Positions 5,707 through 6,323 of a DNA stretch of 6,323 nucleotides are shown here, one piece after another. This stretch comes from Chitinophagaceae bacterium (GTDB taxonomy: Bacteria > Bacteroidota > Bacteroidia > Chitinophagales > Chitinophagaceae), in the NCBI GenBank assembly GCA_025963615.1, contig JAOQAL010000074.1, positions 1 to 6,323 of the forward strand. Direction: 5' to 3'. The notes below the pieces were generated by a model. It saw only the letters and a list, made by a program, of their open reading frames with translations. It had not been told where the DNA came from and did no database searches. Numbering within the stretch: position 1 is the stretch's first letter; every line of letters begins with the position of its first letter. The position numbers and the translations under genes are program-made.

Positions 5707-6323
5707 CTATAGCTGATTACCAGCAGTTATTTTTTCGACAATTTGCAGCGGTTCAATCAGGTTCATACAAGCCCAATCGCCGCGATAGCAGGGTTTATTT
5801 CCAAATACAGAGCAGGGTCTGCAATATAATTCAACCTGCACCGCATTTTCCAATGCCTGATTCCATCCTGTAAATCCGGCGAAAGGATGCGTAGCCCCCC
5901 ATAGAGAAACAACTTTTGTATTTACAAGCGATGCAAAGTGCATGTTGGCGGAATCCATGCTGATCATCGTTTGCAGGTATGACATCAAAATTAATTCATC
6001 TTCAAGAGAAAGTTTTCCTGCCGCGTTAACCACTCCTTTATACTTCTCTTCCCACTGCGCCAAAGTTGCTGCTTCAGCGCTGCTGCCAAAAAGGATAATT
6101 TTTATTCCCGGCCTGCGGTATAATTTTTTAATCACCTCTTCCATTTTTTCCAGGGGATACATTTTTTCTTGATACGCAGCGAAAGGCGCCAGCCCGATCC
6201 ACCTGTCTCTTTTTTCTCCTGTGAGTGAAATGATTTTTTCCGACAGCATCACCGGTTGGGCGAACATGGAAGTAAAATCAAAATTAAAATCGTATCCCAA
6301 TTCACGGAAAACATCTCTGTACC
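5707..6323 (-). CDS. Glycosyltransferase family 9 (ADP-heptose:LPS heptosyltransferase-like), 5' end beyond right edge
   Basis: The frame stays open to the right edge of the window. The TTG at 6300 is internal, because the codons before it read YRDVFRE in the same frame, giving 204 visible residues. This is the nucleotide-sugar-binding C-terminal half of a GT9 enzyme. It contains the strand-turn IGLAPFAA, an IKIILFGS strand, and the donor-site region MISMDSANMHFAS followed by VVSLWGATHPFAG, matching the GT9 pattern D-(S/T)-x-x-M-H and (L/F)-x-G-x-T. The tail has five cysteines (CRPC, NKPC, WAC and nearby), a pattern I associate with Bacteroidota GT9 homologues. The enzyme would act at the cytoplasmic face of the inner membrane, adding a sugar to LPS core or a related glycan; acceptor and donor are unknown. 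It ends with TAG 137 nt upstream of the asparaginase. A seven-T run follows the stop (minus strand) without a clear stem. Confidence 0.88.
   Translation of the reverse strand, partial: YRDVFRELGYDFNFDFTSMFAQPVMLSEKIISLTGEKRDRWIGLAPFAAYQEKMYPLEKMEEVIKKLYRRPGIKIILFGSSAEAATLAQWEEKYKGVVNAAGKLSLEDELILMSYLQTMISMDSANMHFASLVNTKVVSLWGATHPFAGFTGWNQALENAVQVELYCRPCSVFGNKPCYRGDWACMNLIEPLQIVEKITAGNQL

Noticed and set aside
6298..6300. TTG at 6300 as the start of the glycosyltransferase.
   Set aside because: The same frame remains open to the window edge, and a start there would remove the N-terminal half of a GT9 protein. The gene is simply cut by the window.

Overview
The window looks like chromosomal DNA of a member of the Bacteroidota, probably a Chitinophagaceae-like relative. 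This rests on the FecI/RpoE-type ECF sigma factor with a DALQEVFIELW helix, the glycosyltransferase-9 protein with its Cys-rich SVFGNKPC tail, the strong AAA/GAA codon preference, the moderate GC content, and the absence of Shine-Dalgarno sequences before nearly every start. The genus is inferred, not shown.

Layout. Bases 1-331 (minus) hold the N-terminal 110 residues of an ECF sigma factor that runs off the left edge. Bases 332-792 hold no convincing gene, only a 10-bp tandem duplication and a small palindrome. Bases 793-894 are an unbroken array of fourteen 7-bp units plus a partial unit. A four-gene plus-strand cluster follows: a KGPDC/HPS-type (HUMPS) decarboxylase or synthase (925-1641), a zinc-type medium-chain dehydrogenase (1776-2813), a short-chain dehydrogenase (2816-3616) and a metal-dependent sugar isomerase/epimerase-like TIM barrel (3629-4513). 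The last three are tightly packed with gaps of 2 and 12 nt. The first is set apart by 134 nt containing a nested inverted repeat. The cluster meets a convergent isoaspartyl peptidase/plant-type asparaginase (4607-5569, minus) across a second heptamer repeat, of different sequence and inverted, in which both genes have their stop codons. Bases 5707-6323 (minus) hold the C-terminal 204 residues of a GT9 heptosyltransferase-like protein whose start lies outside the window.

How the genes may work together. Two NAD(P)-type dehydrogenases, a divalent-metal isomerase and a HUMPS C-C lyase form a plausible set for breaking down a polyol, sugar acid or unusual sugar: oxidation, isomerisation, then decarboxylation or retro-aldol cleavage. 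HUMPS enzymes act on phosphorylated substrates, but the window has no kinase, transporter, dedicated regulator or glycosidase. The substrate therefore cannot be named, and part of the pathway must be encoded elsewhere. The asparaginase and GT9 genes look like housekeeping or envelope neighbours, not pathway members.

The most unusual features are the two different heptanucleotide arrays that bracket the four-gene cluster, the loss of all four structural-zinc cysteines in the medium-chain dehydrogenase, and the mixed KGPDC/HPS active-site pattern of the HUMPS protein.
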